DNA of 64,000 nucleotides from the NCBI RefSeq assembly GCF_900177485.1, contig NZ_LT840186.1, positions 186,001-250,000 of the forward strand. The letters are read 5' to 3'. The translations under genes and the position numbers were made by a program. Shown here piece after piece: positions 32,752 to 42,691 of the stretch (the first letter of the stretch is position 1; every line of letters begins with the position of its first letter). Below the pieces are notes generated by a model. The model ran no database searches. It saw only the letters and a program-made list of their open reading frames with translations, and was not told the DNA's origin. Source of the DNA: Candidatus Pelagibacter sp. HIMB1321. GTDB lineage: Bacteria > Pseudomonadota > Alphaproteobacteria > Pelagibacterales > Pelagibacteraceae.

Positions 32752-35283
32752 CTATTTTTCAACACTTTGATTAAAAGTTGTTAAAGGTGTTAACTTAATT
32801 GTAAACATTATATCTTCCGTTGGTTTTAGCTCTCTATCACTATAATAAGATTTGTTATAAGTTATGCCTGCAACAAGACAGTCATTTTTATATTCATAAA
32901 TCAAATCATAGTATTCAGTTAAATCTGTTTCTTTATTTCTTCTTGTTCTAAATAATAAACTATTGCTGCTATCAATATTATATCTAGTTGTGTTTTCAAT
33001 AGCATGAGCAGACCCAATATTATTATTTTCTTCAATATAGTTGAAAGTTGTCACAAAATTATTCACTGAAAAAGTGGTACCAATTGAACTATATTCTAGC
33101 TCATCATATTGATTATTGATCGAGAAGTCATAATTGAAACTTAAGTTTTCATTAAAATTATTTTTTAATGATCCAATCAAATTTGATTCTTTCTTATTTA
33201 ATGTAGAAGTTATTGGAATTTCATTAATCTCTTCATCTCTAAATACTTTTCCTAAATTAAATTCAAAATATCTATTTATATTTTCAATACTTTCTTTTCT
33301 ATATTCGAGACCCAAAGTTAAACTTTTACCAGCCTCCAATGTATCTACCAATCCCAGTCTATTTGTTTCAAATAAATTTGTATTGAATATTTTTCTATTA
33401 TCTTTTGAGTAATCCTGCATATCTGAGGGGTTGTACCTTAGAGAAAGTTTTGGAGAGAGAAAATTTGTAGACTTGTCTCCTTTTTTTATCATAGGAAAAC
33501 TTGTTTCAGCCTCGATTAAGCCCATCAATTTTATTTCGGCAGAAGAATCATGTTCATTATTTTCATTTCCTGTAGTGACGATATTTTTTGTAAGAAGATT
33601 TAAATTATTTTTTAAACCACTTTTTGACATGAGATTAAAACTCTCAAGATTGATATCATTTATCATTCTACTTCTAAAATTATTAGTATCTTTTAAAATA
33701 TTATCTCCTGAGGATATAAAATTAATTATTCCAAATTGATTTTCATTTAATTGTGAAGAAAAATTATAGTAAGGCAGAACATATTCATGCCTATCACTTT
33801 TAGATTTTCTCAAATCTTCATAAGAATTAAATCCACTAGTAAAATTAAAATTTTCATGCTCTAATTCAATTTTGGCTTGAGAAGATAATATATTAAAATT
33901 TTCTGGTTTTAATTCAGAACTAGTTAAATTTTTATCAAAAACCTTAAGATAAGTATCATTATTAACACTGTAAAAGTCTAAACTAAAAATAGAACTTTTA
34001 AAATTGTCAAAATTTAAATTGAAATTAAACTTAGAAAAAAAATGAGAAATAGTACCTTTCTCTTTGGTTGAATTTGACTTGTAATTATTTACGAAATTAA
34101 AATCAGTTATTAGCGAAGAATTTTTACCCTCTTTTCTAAATTCTGTTTGTAACATCCTCGCGTTTTTATCAAAAATAGTTGGGCTAAACGTAAAATCCTT
34201 ATCATCAGATAAAGCATAGAAATAAGGGATATTAATAGATGAGCCTAAGGATTTTGAGTTATTAAAACTTGGTGCAAGAAAGCCAGATTGTCTTTTGACA
34301 GTCGGATCAGGATGAAAAAATTTTGGAAAATAAAAAACTGTCCGATCATAAAGTTTAATAGCAGCATTATCATAAGTTATTTGTTTTTTATTTTTATCAT
34401 GGGTTATTTTACTTGCTTGAATTGACCATGGAACGCAATCGTCTCTTTTTTTACAACTTGTAAATTTTCCTTTATTAATAACCGTGATACCATTTTTGCT
34501 AGAAGATGAAGCCCCAACTAATCTTGGATCATTTTCTATATTACCAAAGGTATCTTTTTTAAGCTCTAATTTAATTTTACTAGTTAAAAAATTGTTTTCT
34601 TTTAAATCTATGAAAGCATTCTCTAAAAAAAATTTTTCATTATTTGGTTTTTTATAATCCTTAACTAATAAAATTTTTTCGCCTTTTAATTTTTCACTAT
34701 TTAAATCATAAGAGAACTTCTCTAAGCTTAAAAAAACTTCATTTTTAAAATCATAAAATTTTGTTTTTTCACTAGACTCTAAATTCATATTTTTTTTTCT
34801 AAAAATAATATCTTTTGACTCTATCAAATAGTCATTGGAAATTTCAGCTTTTACATCACCTTTAGTTTCTATTAACTCTTTATTCTTAAAATAAACTATT
34901 TCATTAGCTAATATTTTGTAACTTTTGTTAAAATTAATGAATACCTTATCTTTTGCTAAAATAATTTCTTCCGTAATATTATAAATTAATTTTTCTGAAT
35001 TAATTAAAGTTTGATTTAAATCTTTAAAAATTACATTACCTTTTAATTCTAAGATATTATTAATCTTATCATAAACAAACTCATCAGCTTCAATTTTATC
35101 GCCAGCATTAGACTCTAAAATTCCTCTTTTTTTTCCAATAATTTTTTCATTTTCACTATCAATTTCAATTTCAGTTACATTAAAATTAAAGTTTACGTCT
35201 GATAAAGTTTTTGATGTTCCTAAATAAAGAAATAAAAAAAATGATACAATAATTAAAGTTAAATAATTATTTTTTATTAACAT
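32752..35283 (-). CDS. lptD: LPS-assembly protein LptD
   Basis: Outer-membrane beta-barrel of 843 residues that places lipopolysaccharide in the outer leaflet. It has an N-terminal hydrophobic signal (TLIIVSFFLFLYLG). The OstA-like beta-jellyroll at about 40-210 has repeating strands (IIGKKRGILESNAGDKIEAD, ELKGNVIFKDLNQ). The barrel domain follows, starting near FTSCKKRDDCVPWSIQA and HPDPTVKRQSGFLAPSF. It overlaps lptG by 17 bases and precedes surA. The two Cys in the TSCKKRDDC segment and one near residue 815 could form the disulfides needed for maturation, as in other LptD proteins. Confidence 0.95.
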   Translation of the reverse strand: MLIKNNYLTLIIVSFFLFLYLGTSKTLSDVNFNFNVTEIEIDSENEKIIGKKRGILESNAGDKIEADEFVYDKINNILELKGNVIFKDLNQTLINSEKLIYNITEEIILAKDKVFINFNKSYKILANEIVYFKNKELIETKGDVKAEISNDYLIESKDIIFRKKNMNLESSEKTKFYDFKNEVFLSLEKFSYDLNSEKLKGEKILLVKDYKKPNNEKFFLENAFIDLKENNFLTSKIKLELKKDTFGNIENDPRLVGASSSSKNGITVINKGKFTSCKKRDDCVPWSIQASKITHDKNKKQITYDNAAIKLYDRTVFYFPKFFHPDPTVKRQSGFLAPSFNNSKSLGSSINIPYFYALSDDKDFTFSPTIFDKNARMLQTEFRKEGKNSSLITDFNFVNNYKSNSTKEKGTISHFFSKFNFNLNFDNFKSSIFSLDFYSVNNDTYLKVFDKNLTSSELKPENFNILSSQAKIELEHENFNFTSGFNSYEDLRKSKSDRHEYVLPYYNFSSQLNENQFGIINFISSGDNILKDTNNFRSRMINDINLESFNLMSKSGLKNNLNLLTKNIVTTGNENNEHDSSAEIKLMGLIEAETSFPMIKKGDKSTNFLSPKLSLRYNPSDMQDYSKDNRKIFNTNLFETNRLGLVDTLEAGKSLTLGLEYRKESIENINRYFEFNLGKVFRDEEINEIPITSTLNKKESNLIGSLKNNFNENLSFNYDFSINNQYDELEYSSIGTTFSVNNFVTTFNYIEENNNIGSAHAIENTTRYNIDSSNSLLFRTRRNKETDLTEYYDLIYEYKNDCLVAGITYNKSYYSDRELKPTEDIMFTIKLTPLTTFNQSVEK

Positions 35284-36337
35284 AAAATAAATAATAACTG
35301 TTAATAATAATTAGAAGAACTATAGGTATAAGCATGCTCGCGATTATATTCAATTTTTCTGTTGATGCTAATGTTGTTAAAAACACAGTAATATAATAAA
35401 AACATACAGAAAAAATCAATCCAATACTAAAACTAAAAAATTTATTATTTTTTTGAGAATTAAAAGACAAAATGCTTCCAAAAATCATTATTAATAAAAA
35501 AATTACTGGAGCTAATACAACTTTTAAAATGTGGATATTAATATCTAATACTGAATAATTTAATCTTATATAATTTTTTCTCATTTCAAAAAGTTCTAGT
35601 AGTGATAAAGAGGATAAATTTGAAAATAAATTTTGTATTGTTTCATAATCATAATTTGTTTTGATTAATCCATCTTTTAAAATTATCTCATTATTATCCT
35701 TAAATATTTTAACATCAAATAGCTTCCAATTTTTATTTGATATATCAACTTTTGAACTCTGAATATTCCTTATGACGTTAAAATTTTGATCAAATTCTGA
35801 GATAAATATATCTAATAGGTAATTTTGTTCTATTCCAGCAGCATTTATCATTAAAGTTTTACTTTTAACAACGTCTTTAATCCAAAGTCCATTTTTGGTT
35901 ATTACTGCGAGATATTTATCATCATCAGTATATTTTGATTTAGTAATTAAGTATATATTTTTTAAATTTGATGAAGCTGAGTAGTATATAGTTACGATCA
36001 AAATGCTAATTACCAAAGATAGTTGTGAGATTAATTTTATTATCTGAGTATTTTTTAGACCAAAATATTTGAAAGTTTTTATTTCATCGTTTTCTTTGAG
36101 CGAAAGAAAAAAATGCATCGTTCCAATTAAAAAAATAAAAGGAAATAATTCAAATATTAAATCAGGAGTATTTATTAGTGCTAAATAAGTTGGTATTAAA
36201 ATACTTACATTAGAATCTTTAAAAAAATCAAGCTCAGTAATAATACTTAAAATATAGATTAAGCTAAAAAAAATTAAAAAAATTAACAATAAAGATTTTA
36301 GATAACTTTTGAATAAGAATTTTTTATAAACTATCAT
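35267..36337 (-). CDS. lptG: LPS export permease LptG
   Basis: Inner-membrane permease of 356 residues, with helices at about 10-32, 55-75, 98-120 and three more in the C-terminal third (IHILKVVLAPVIFLLIMIFGSI onward). A periplasmic beta-jellyroll lies at about 130-260 (KNGLWIKDVVKSKTLMINA). It belongs to the YjgP/YjgQ family. With LptF and the ATPase LptB it extracts LPS from the inner membrane. LptB is not in this window. It overlaps both lptF (14 bases) and lptD (17 bases). LptG is assigned over LptF by order and by this architecture. Confidence 0.9.
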   Translation of the reverse strand: MIVYKKFLFKSYLKSLLLIFLIFFSLIYILSIITELDFFKDSNVSILIPTYLALINTPDLIFELFPFIFLIGTMHFFLSLKENDEIKTFKYFGLKNTQIIKLISQLSLVISILIVTIYYSASSNLKNIYLITKSKYTDDDKYLAVITKNGLWIKDVVKSKTLMINAAGIEQNYLLDIFISEFDQNFNVIRNIQSSKVDISNKNWKLFDVKIFKDNNEIILKDGLIKTNYDYETIQNLFSNLSSLSLLELFEMRKNYIRLNYSVLDINIHILKVVLAPVIFLLIMIFGSILSFNSQKNNKFFSFSIGLIFSVCFYYITVFLTTLASTEKLNIIASMLIPIVLLIIINSYYLFYVNKK

Positions 36338-37472
36338 TTATTTTTTCTTTGAGATTTAATTTAATATTAAAAATTATATTAAGTATTATTGTGAAAATTA
36401 TTGGCAACGAAATAATAATAAGATTTGAGTATAAGTTTTTACTTATAAATCTTTGATTAGTTTCTGATAGTATTAAAAATATTAATCCTAAAAAAAATAT
36501 TGACAAAATTTTTCTATTGTAGAATTTTTTTTCTTTTGAAGTTAGTATTAATAATAAGCTGACTAATATTATCACAGGTATGTATAAAGGAATTACTAAT
36601 CTTTTATAAAATTCTCTTATTATGTTGCTAATATTCTCAGATTTACAATTTTCGATATTCAAAATTTCACTTAAATCAACTTCAGTAGTCTGTTTGTAGA
36701 TTTGAAAATAACATCTAAAAAGATTTATAGTTGAAACTTGTTGTGTTTTTCTATGTGTTATAGCACCCGAGTCAAATTTATTTAACACAATACGTGTTTT
36801 TGAAAAATTAAACTCTGAGACATTTCCATTGGTATAACTTAATGTTCTTCCATCAAATAATTCCAAGAAGTTTTGATTATTTTGCACGTTTACCTTGCCT
36901 TTTTTAGCAAATATAATTTGAAAATTATTAATATCTCCGTTTTTAACATAAACGTCATATAAATTTCCATTTTCATCTCTTGAATTATTGAATAAAGTTA
37001 TCCCTTCCAAAGAAGCATTAAATTTTTTTGTTTTAATAAAGCTATCAATAAAATTTATTGAGGAATTTTTTATAATTTTTCTAGAATAGTCTTGAGTATA
37101 AGGCACAATTATTGAGACAATTAAAATTTGTAAAATTGTTACAATTATAGAAATATAGAAAAAAAAATTTACAACCTCTATTTTATTGATACCAAAGTTC
37201 CAAAAAATAATTAATTCATTTTTCTTTTCATATTTTGAAAAAATATAAATCAAGGTAAGTAATATTATGAAGGGAGTAATTTTAGCAATTATTTTAGGTA
37301 AATTCGATAAAGTATATTTTAAGTAAGTACTAATATTTCTTCCATCATCTATTATTATATCTAAAAAATTTACTGCCTGGACGATCCATATTATTAAACT
37401 AGCTGACAAGACAGATATTAGAAAAAACGAAATACAATCTAATAGAAGTTTATAAAAAATTTTTTTTCTCAT
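36324..37472 (-). CDS. lptF: LPS export permease LptF
   Basis: Inner-membrane permease of 382 residues of the YjgP/YjgQ family, with six predicted helices: about 15-35, 57-77, 100-125 in the first half and three at about 290-375. In between lies the periplasmic domain (ASLEGITLFNNSRDENGNLY, FLELFDGRTLSYTNGN). It starts the minus-strand run lptF-lptG-lptD-surA-pdxA-rsmA, devoted mostly to outer-membrane building. It is divergent from pepA across 51 bases, which must contain both promoters. Confidence 0.9.
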   Translation of the reverse strand: MRKKIFYKLLLDCISFFLISVLSASLIIWIVQAVNFLDIIIDDGRNISTYLKYTLSNLPKIIAKITPFIILLTLIYIFSKYEKKNELIIFWNFGINKIEVVNFFFYISIIVTILQILIVSIIVPYTQDYSRKIIKNSSINFIDSFIKTKKFNASLEGITLFNNSRDENGNLYDVYVKNGDINNFQIIFAKKGKVNVQNNQNFLELFDGRTLSYTNGNVSEFNFSKTRIVLNKFDSGAITHRKTQQVSTINLFRCYFQIYKQTTEVDLSEILNIENCKSENISNIIREFYKRLVIPLYIPVIILVSLLLILTSKEKKFYNRKILSIFFLGLIFLILSETNQRFISKNLYSNLIIISLPIIFTIILNIIFNIKLNLKEKINDSL

Positions 37473-37523
37473 TGAATTATATAACTTTACATATATATCA
37501 GTTTATAAAATTTTAATAAAATT

Positions 37524-38978
37524 ATGATAATTAACTTTAACTTTGCATTTAGTAGTGCTTTAAAAAAGCATAACAATTTAGCGATCTTTTTGGGAAAAAA
37601 CCAGATTGATAAAAATTTTAATTATAATGAAATAAGTATCAAAAAAGATCAAGTAACAAAATTATTTAAAGAGAATGGAAAGAAATTTGAAACAATTAAT
37701 TTACCTTCAAATAAAAAAATTTTATTTATAAAATTAAATAATGATAAAAAGAATAATCGTTTAGATTTGCAAGGTGCTGAGCTTTTTAATTTTTTAAAAG
37801 AAAATCAAATATACGATTTATATTTTGACGAGAACAATATTAAAAAAATAATAAAAATCAATTCCTCATTCCTTGCTGAATTTTTTCATGGTCTAGAGAT
37901 AAAATCTTATGAATTTTTAAAATATAAAAATGAATCAGAAAAAAAAATAACAATAACCATTCCAAATAATTTTAAATCAAAAATATTTGGTGACAAAAAA
38001 TACAAATCTTTAATTGAAGGTGTGAGACTTGCTAAAGACTTGGTTTCTGAGCCTGGTAATATTCTTCATCCAGATGAATATGTTTATAGACTAAAAAAAC
38101 TAAATTCAATTGGACTAAAAATTACAATATTTGACAAGAAAAAGTTAAAGAAACTTGGAATGAATGCTTTATTAGGTGTTGGTCAAGGTAGTGTTAGAGG
38201 TTCTTATTTGGCTATAATTGAATGGAAAGGATCAAATAAAAAACAAAAGCCACTTGCTTTTGTAGGTAAAGGAGTTTGTTTTGATACTGGAGGCATATCT
38301 TTAAAACCAGCAAAATTTATGGAAGACATGACTTATGATATGGCAGGATCAGCTGTTGTAGTTGGTTTGATGAAAACTTTAGCTTTAAGAAAAGCAAAAG
38401 TTAATGCCGTGGGGGTTGTAGGATTGGTTGAGAACATGCCAGATGGTAATGCTCAAAGGCCTGGTGATATTGTTAAATCATTTAGTGGAAAAACAGTTGA
38501 GATTTTGAATACTGACGCCGAAGGAAGATTGGTTTTGGCGGATGCGTTAACTTACACTGAAAAAAAATATAAGCCAAAATTTATTGTTGATCTTGCAACA
38601 TTAACAGGTGCTATAATAGTTTGTCTTGGATCAGAATATGCAGGTTTATTTAGTAACGACGATAAATTATCTGAACAACTGTTTAAATCAGGTGAAAAAG
38701 TAGGCGAAAAAGTTTGGAGAATGCCCTTAAATGAAAATTATGATAAATTAATAGATTCGAAAAAAGCAGATATGCAAAATATAAATTATGTTGGTGGGGC
38801 AGGATCGACAACAGCTGCACAATTTTTGCAAAGATTTATTTTAAACAAAACTCCTTGGGCTCATTTAGATATAGCTGGTATGGCTTTTTCAAAATATGGT
38901 GGAGCACTAAATTCAGGTGGAGCTACTGGTTATGGTGTAAGATTATTAAATCAACTAATAGAGGATAATTATGAGTAA
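37524..38978 (+). CDS. pepA: Leucyl aminopeptidase (M17)
   Basis: Cytoplasmic metallo-aminopeptidase of 484 residues, active as a hexamer on N-terminal residues of peptides. The catalytic domain shows FVGKGVCFDTGGISLKP (metal Lys and Asp), MTYDMAGSAVV, NTDAEGRLVLADALTY (the M17 signature with metal Asp/Glu and catalytic Arg), and PWAHLDIAGMA near the end. The N-terminal domain (1-165) is Lys/Asn-rich and poorly conserved, as usual. It overlaps ndk by eight bases. Confidence 0.96.
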   Translation: MIINFNFAFSSALKKHNNLAIFLGKNQIDKNFNYNEISIKKDQVTKLFKENGKKFETINLPSNKKILFIKLNNDKKNNRLDLQGAELFNFLKENQIYDLYFDENNIKKIIKINSSFLAEFFHGLEIKSYEFLKYKNESEKKITITIPNNFKSKIFGDKKYKSLIEGVRLAKDLVSEPGNILHPDEYVYRLKKLNSIGLKITIFDKKKLKKLGMNALLGVGQGSVRGSYLAIIEWKGSNKKQKPLAFVGKGVCFDTGGISLKPAKFMEDMTYDMAGSAVVVGLMKTLALRKAKVNAVGVVGLVENMPDGNAQRPGDIVKSFSGKTVEILNTDAEGRLVLADALTYTEKKYKPKFIVDLATLTGAIIVCLGSEYAGLFSNDDKLSEQLFKSGEKVGEKVWRMPLNENYDKLIDSKKADMQNINYVGGAGSTTAAQFLQRFILNKTPWAHLDIAGMAFSKYGGALNSGGATGYGVRLLNQLIEDNYE

Positions 38979-39381
38979 CATAGAACAAACACTTTCAATA
39001 ATAAAACCTGACGCTGTTGAGAGAAATTTAGATAGTGAAATTAAAGAAATGTTTAAAAACAAAGGTTTCAAAATTATTAAAGAAAAAAAAATTCAAATAG
39101 AGAAATTAGAAGCAGAAAAATTTTATAAAGTGCATGAAACAAAGCCATTTTATAATGATTTATGCTCATATTTGTCATCAGGGCCAATTGTTGTAATGGT
39201 TTTGGAAAAAGAAAATGCTGTGCTAGCTAACAGAGAATTAATGGGTGCCACTAATCCACAAGAAGCAGCTGAAGGTACGATTAGAAAAAAATATGGAATT
39301 TCTATAGATAAAAACTCAGTACATGGATCAGATAGTACAGATAATGCAAAAATAGAGATTGATTTCTTTTTTAAAGACTAG
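38971..39381 (+). CDS. ndk: Nucleoside diphosphate kinase
   Basis: Enzyme of 136 residues that balances nucleoside triphosphates through a phosphohistidine. The start EQTLSIIKPDAVERN, the central RELMGATNPQEAAEGTIR, and SVHGSDSTDNAKIEIDFFF with the active His118 make the assignment secure. It is coupled to pepA by an eight-base overlap and overlaps purN, on the other strand, by 11 bases. Confidence 0.97.
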   Translation: MSNIEQTLSIIKPDAVERNLDSEIKEMFKNKGFKIIKEKKIQIEKLEAEKFYKVHETKPFYNDLCSYLSSGPIVVMVLEKENAVLANRELMGATNPQEAAEGTIRKKYGISIDKNSVHGSDSTDNAKIEIDFFFKD

Positions 39382-39955
39382 AAATTATTTTTTTTAAAGC
39401 TCTTGGGTACAGTAAATGTTCATGTTTTAAAATTCTTTTTGAAAGTTTTTCGCTTGAGTCATTTTTAAAAATTTTTACTTTTTTTTGTAGAATAATTTTT
39501 CCTGCATCAAGTTTTGAATTAACATAGTGCACAGTGCAACCAGAATAATTTTCATTATTATCTAATACTCTTTCATGGGTATTAAGGCCTTTGTATTTTG
39601 GTAGTAAAGAGGGATGTATATTAATTATTTTGCCTTTAAATCTTTTAATAAAATTTACAGTCAATATTTTCATAAACCCTGCTAAGCAAATAATTTGAAT
39701 ATTAGTTTTATCTAATTCACTTAAAATATCTTTTTCTGAATTTTTTAGATTTTTATAGTTTATTATTTTTTTTTTAATTTTATATTTTTTTGCATACTTT
39801 AATCCTTTAGCCTTTGGATTATTTGAAATTACTAATTTGATCTTAAATTTTGATTTTTTTTTAAAAGAATGCTCAATTAAATTTATAAAATTTGACCCAG
39901 TACCAGAGATAAATACTGCGACATTAATGTTTTTAATCCCAGTTAATTTGGGCAT
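39371..39955 (-). CDS. purN: Phosphoribosylglycinamide formyltransferase
   Basis: Purine-synthesis enzyme of 194 residues that formylates GAR with 10-formyltetrahydrofolate. VAVFISGTGSNFINLIEH near the N terminus binds the ribose phosphate. ICLAGFMKILT and NIHPSLLPKYKGLNTHERVL contain the catalytic Asn and His. SGCTVHYVNSKLDAGKIILQKKV supplies the Asp. It follows purM with a 23-base overlap, so two consecutive-type steps of the pathway are co-expressed. Confidence 0.96.
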   Translation of the reverse strand: MPKLTGIKNINVAVFISGTGSNFINLIEHSFKKKSKFKIKLVISNNPKAKGLKYAKKYKIKKKIINYKNLKNSEKDILSELDKTNIQIICLAGFMKILTVNFIKRFKGKIINIHPSLLPKYKGLNTHERVLDNNENYSGCTVHYVNSKLDAGKIILQKKVKIFKNDSSEKLSKRILKHEHLLYPRALKKIISSL

Positions 39956-40961
39956 TTAATTTTACTTTGCTTTTATCTCGAATTATTTTTCCAATAACAT
40001 AAGGTTTAAATTCTCTAGAAAAAAATTTATCTATTTTATTTAATTTTTTTGGATCTACTATAAGGCAAAAACCAATACCACAATTAAAAGTTTTCAACAT
40101 TTCTTTATCTGAAATATTATTATTTTTTAGCCATTTAAATATTGCTAAAGTTTTAATTCTATTTAATTCTATAAATGCACACATTCCATCTGGTATTATT
40201 CTTTTTATATTATCAGATAGTCCACCACCTGTTATATTTGCACATCCATTTAGAAGATTTCTTTTATTTAAATTAAGGACTTCATCAACATAAATCTTTG
40301 TGGGTTTGAGTAGTTCAGTTTTTAAAAAATTATCTTTTTTAATATTAATTTTTCTTTTATTTAAAACATGTCTTACCAGAGAGTATCCATTTGAATGAAT
40401 TCCTGATGAAGGCACTGCTAATATCAAATCACCTTTTTTAATTTTTTTTTTATTAAGTATTTTTTCTTGATCTACAATACCAACGGCAAATCCAGCTATA
40501 TCAAATTTACCTTTTTCATATGTGCCTGGCATTTCAGCTGTTTCTCCACCGACGAGGTCGCAATTCGCAATTTCACACCCTTTTTTTATTCCTTTAATAA
40601 TTGACTTAAGTTTACTGAGAATAACTTTATTTAGCGAGATATAATCTAAAAATAAAATTGGTTTGGCACCTTGTACTATTAAATCGTTAACACTCATTGC
40701 GACAAGATCTATGCCTAGAGTATCATATTTATTCAATAAATTTGCTATTTCTACTTTAGTTCCTACACCGTCAGTGCAGGCAACAATTTTGGGTTTTTTT
40801 ATGCCTTTTGGGATATTTGAAATTGAACCAAATCCACCAATATTATTAAACTTTTTATTGCCTTTTTTTTTTGATGTGATCTTAGAAATAAAATTAACAA
40901 ATTTATCGGCTGCATCAATATTGACGCCACTCTTTTTATAAGTAAAGGTTTTATTAATCAT
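39933..40961 (-). CDS. purM: Phosphoribosylformylglycinamidine cyclo-ligase
   Basis: AIR synthetase of 342 residues, ATP-dependent ring closure in purine synthesis. Conserved blocks are YKKSGVNIDAADKFV at the start, CTDGVGTKVEIA, GIDLVAMSVNDLIVQGAKP, LVGGETAEMPGTY, VPSSGIHSNGYSLVR and NITGGGLSDNIKR. It is unusually Lys/Asn/Ile-rich, as is common in this genome. It heads purM-purN and is divergent from the DUF2066 gene with only 15 bases between start codons, so its promoter must extend into that gene. Confidence 0.97.
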   Translation of the reverse strand: MINKTFTYKKSGVNIDAADKFVNFISKITSKKKGNKKFNNIGGFGSISNIPKGIKKPKIVACTDGVGTKVEIANLLNKYDTLGIDLVAMSVNDLIVQGAKPILFLDYISLNKVILSKLKSIIKGIKKGCEIANCDLVGGETAEMPGTYEKGKFDIAGFAVGIVDQEKILNKKKIKKGDLILAVPSSGIHSNGYSLVRHVLNKRKINIKKDNFLKTELLKPTKIYVDEVLNLNKRNLLNGCANITGGGLSDNIKRIIPDGMCAFIELNRIKTLAIFKWLKNNNISDKEMLKTFNCGIGFCLIVDPKKLNKIDKFFSREFKPYVIGKIIRDKSKVKLNAQINWD

Positions 40962-40976
40962 TATTATACTTTAAAG

Positions 40977-42032
40977 ATGTATTATCAAAAATACTTATAT
41001 ATTTTTTTTTTAGTTCTAGCCTTAAGTTTATCTTTTTTTTCCACAAGCCAAGCTAAAGAATTTTTTATTAACGACATTGAAATTAGAGAAAAACTTGAGA
41101 ATGATTTTAATAAAGAAAACCTCATAAACAAAGGTTTCCAAGAGGCATTTACTGAATTAATGACTAAATTAGTTCAATCAAAAAATCTAAATAAAGTGAA
41201 AAGTAACAGTCTCAATCAAATTAAAAGCATGATTGAAACATTTACTATTGAAGAGGAGAAATTTGTTAATAAGACGTACAATTTAAAAATTGGAGTTTCG
41301 TTTAATAAGAAAAAAATATTTGAATACCTCAGTTCAAAAAATGCTTTTCCATCTGAAATTAAAGAGGAAGATTTTTTATTTTTTCCAATACTTTTAGACC
41401 AAGCAAATAATGATATTTTAATTTATTCTAACAACTCATTTTATGATAATTGGAACTCTGTAGAAGATAAAAATTTTCTAGTAAATTATATTTTACCCAC
41501 AGAAGATATAGAAGACTTAAATTTGATTAGAAAAAATTACTCTGAGATAGAAAATTACAATTTTGAAAATATTATAAAAAAATATTCACTGCAGAATTCA
41601 ATAGTTGCTATATTTTTTAAAGATGAAAAAGAAATTAAGGTCTTATCTAAAATTGATATAAAAAATAAAAAAGTTATCAAAAGCAATTCCTTTAATAATA
41701 TAAATCTTCAAGATGAGGGTAAATTAAAAAAAATAATCTATGATCTGAAGATTATTTATGAGGATTTTTGGAAAGAACAAAATATTATCAATACATCTAT
41801 TAAGCTACCAATTTCAATTCGATTAGATGCTAAAAATTACGACTTATCATCAAAATTTGAAGAAATATTAAATGAGATAGATTTAGTAAATAATTTTTCA
41901 ATAATTAGTTTTAATAAAGATTTTATAATTTATGAACTTATATTTAATGGAACGCGAAAAAACTTTATAAATATTATGCAAGAACAAAACTTAAATTTTG
42001 ATACACAAAATAAAGTTTGGGTATTGAAATGA
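40977..42032 (+). CDS. DUF2066 domain protein, exported
   Basis: Protein of 351 residues with a signal peptide (IFFLVLALSLSFFSTSQA, cut near 27). The N-terminal part (about 28-125) fits DUF2066, with KGFQEAFTELMTKLVQSKNLNKVKS and ETFTIEEEKFVNKTYNLKIGVSF. The rest is Asn/Lys/Ile-rich and unassigned. The function of the family is unknown; the location is periplasmic or membrane-attached. It sits in the alphaproteobacterial order purM, DUF2066, hdaA. An ATGA overlap ties it to hdaA. Confidence 0.85.
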   Translation: MYYQKYLYIFFLVLALSLSFFSTSQAKEFFINDIEIREKLENDFNKENLINKGFQEAFTELMTKLVQSKNLNKVKSNSLNQIKSMIETFTIEEEKFVNKTYNLKIGVSFNKKKIFEYLSSKNAFPSEIKEEDFLFFPILLDQANNDILIYSNNSFYDNWNSVEDKNFLVNYILPTEDIEDLNLIRKNYSEIENYNFENIIKKYSLQNSIVAIFFKDEKEIKVLSKIDIKNKKVIKSNSFNNINLQDEGKLKKIIYDLKIIYEDFWKEQNIINTSIKLPISIRLDAKNYDLSSKFEEILNEIDLVNNFSIISFNKDFIIYELIFNGTRKNFINIMQEQNLNFDTQNKVWVLK

Positions 42033-42691
42033 CAGATTTAAATCAATTAATCATTAAGTTTGATTATGAAAAAAATTTTAAAGATGATGATTTTTATGTA
42101 TCAACAAGCAATAAAAGTGTTTTTGATACTTTGAATAGTTGGCCCAAATGGGAAAAAAATTTTTTAAATATTGTTGGTGATAAATATTCTGGAAAAACCC
42201 ATCTTATCAATATTTTTTTAAAAAAATTTAAAGGCTTAAAATTAAATACAAAATCTTTAAATGGTGAAGATCTCAACAAAATTAAGATTTATGAAAATAT
42301 AATATTAGAAGATTTAGATGAAAATGTAGATGAAAAATTAATTTATAGTTTATTTAATATTATTGATATCGATAATAAATATATCATAGCTACATCTCAA
42401 AAACCTATTACAAGTATTGATTTTTCATTAGTAGATCTAAAATCAAGAACAAAAAATTTTTTGATACAAATAATTGATAAGCCTGATGACGAATTACTGT
42501 TTGCTTTAATTTTGAAAAATTTATCTGATCGACAAATATCAATTGATGAAAAGCTTATAAATTTCATTATTAAAAGAATAGATAGATCGTATGGCAATAT
42601 ATCCAATTTCATATATAAGATTGACGAACTTAGTTTAAAAAAAAGAAAACCGATTGATTTTAGGCTGATTAGAGAAGTTTTGGGAGATTAA
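42029..42691 (+). CDS. hdaA: DnaA-like protein HdaA
   Basis: AAA+ protein of 220 residues related to the central domain of DnaA, without the DNA-binding domain IV. It contains VGDKYSGKTHLIN (Walker A), a degenerate Walker B NIILEDLDENVDE, and DLKSRTKNFLIQIIDKPDDELLFALI with sensor residues, then YGNISNFIYKIDELS. In Caulobacter, HdaA stimulates ATP hydrolysis by DnaA to stop re-initiation. Here the start is the ATG at 42029, overlapping the DUF2066 stop by four bases. An in-frame ATG 12 bases upstream is less likely. It abuts aspS. Confidence 0.88.
   Translation: MTDLNQLIIKFDYEKNFKDDDFYVSTSNKSVFDTLNSWPKWEKNFLNIVGDKYSGKTHLINIFLKKFKGLKLNTKSLNGEDLNKIKIYENIILEDLDENVDEKLIYSLFNIIDIDNKYIIATSQKPITSIDFSLVDLKSRTKNFLIQIIDKPDDELLFALILKNLSDRQISIDEKLINFIIKRIDRSYGNISNFIYKIDELSLKKRKPIDFRLIREVLGD

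Noticed and set aside
33134..33739. Plus-strand open frames opposite lptD
   Set aside because: They are low-complexity Ser/Phe/Leu-rich products typical of antisense reading of an AT-rich barrel gene.
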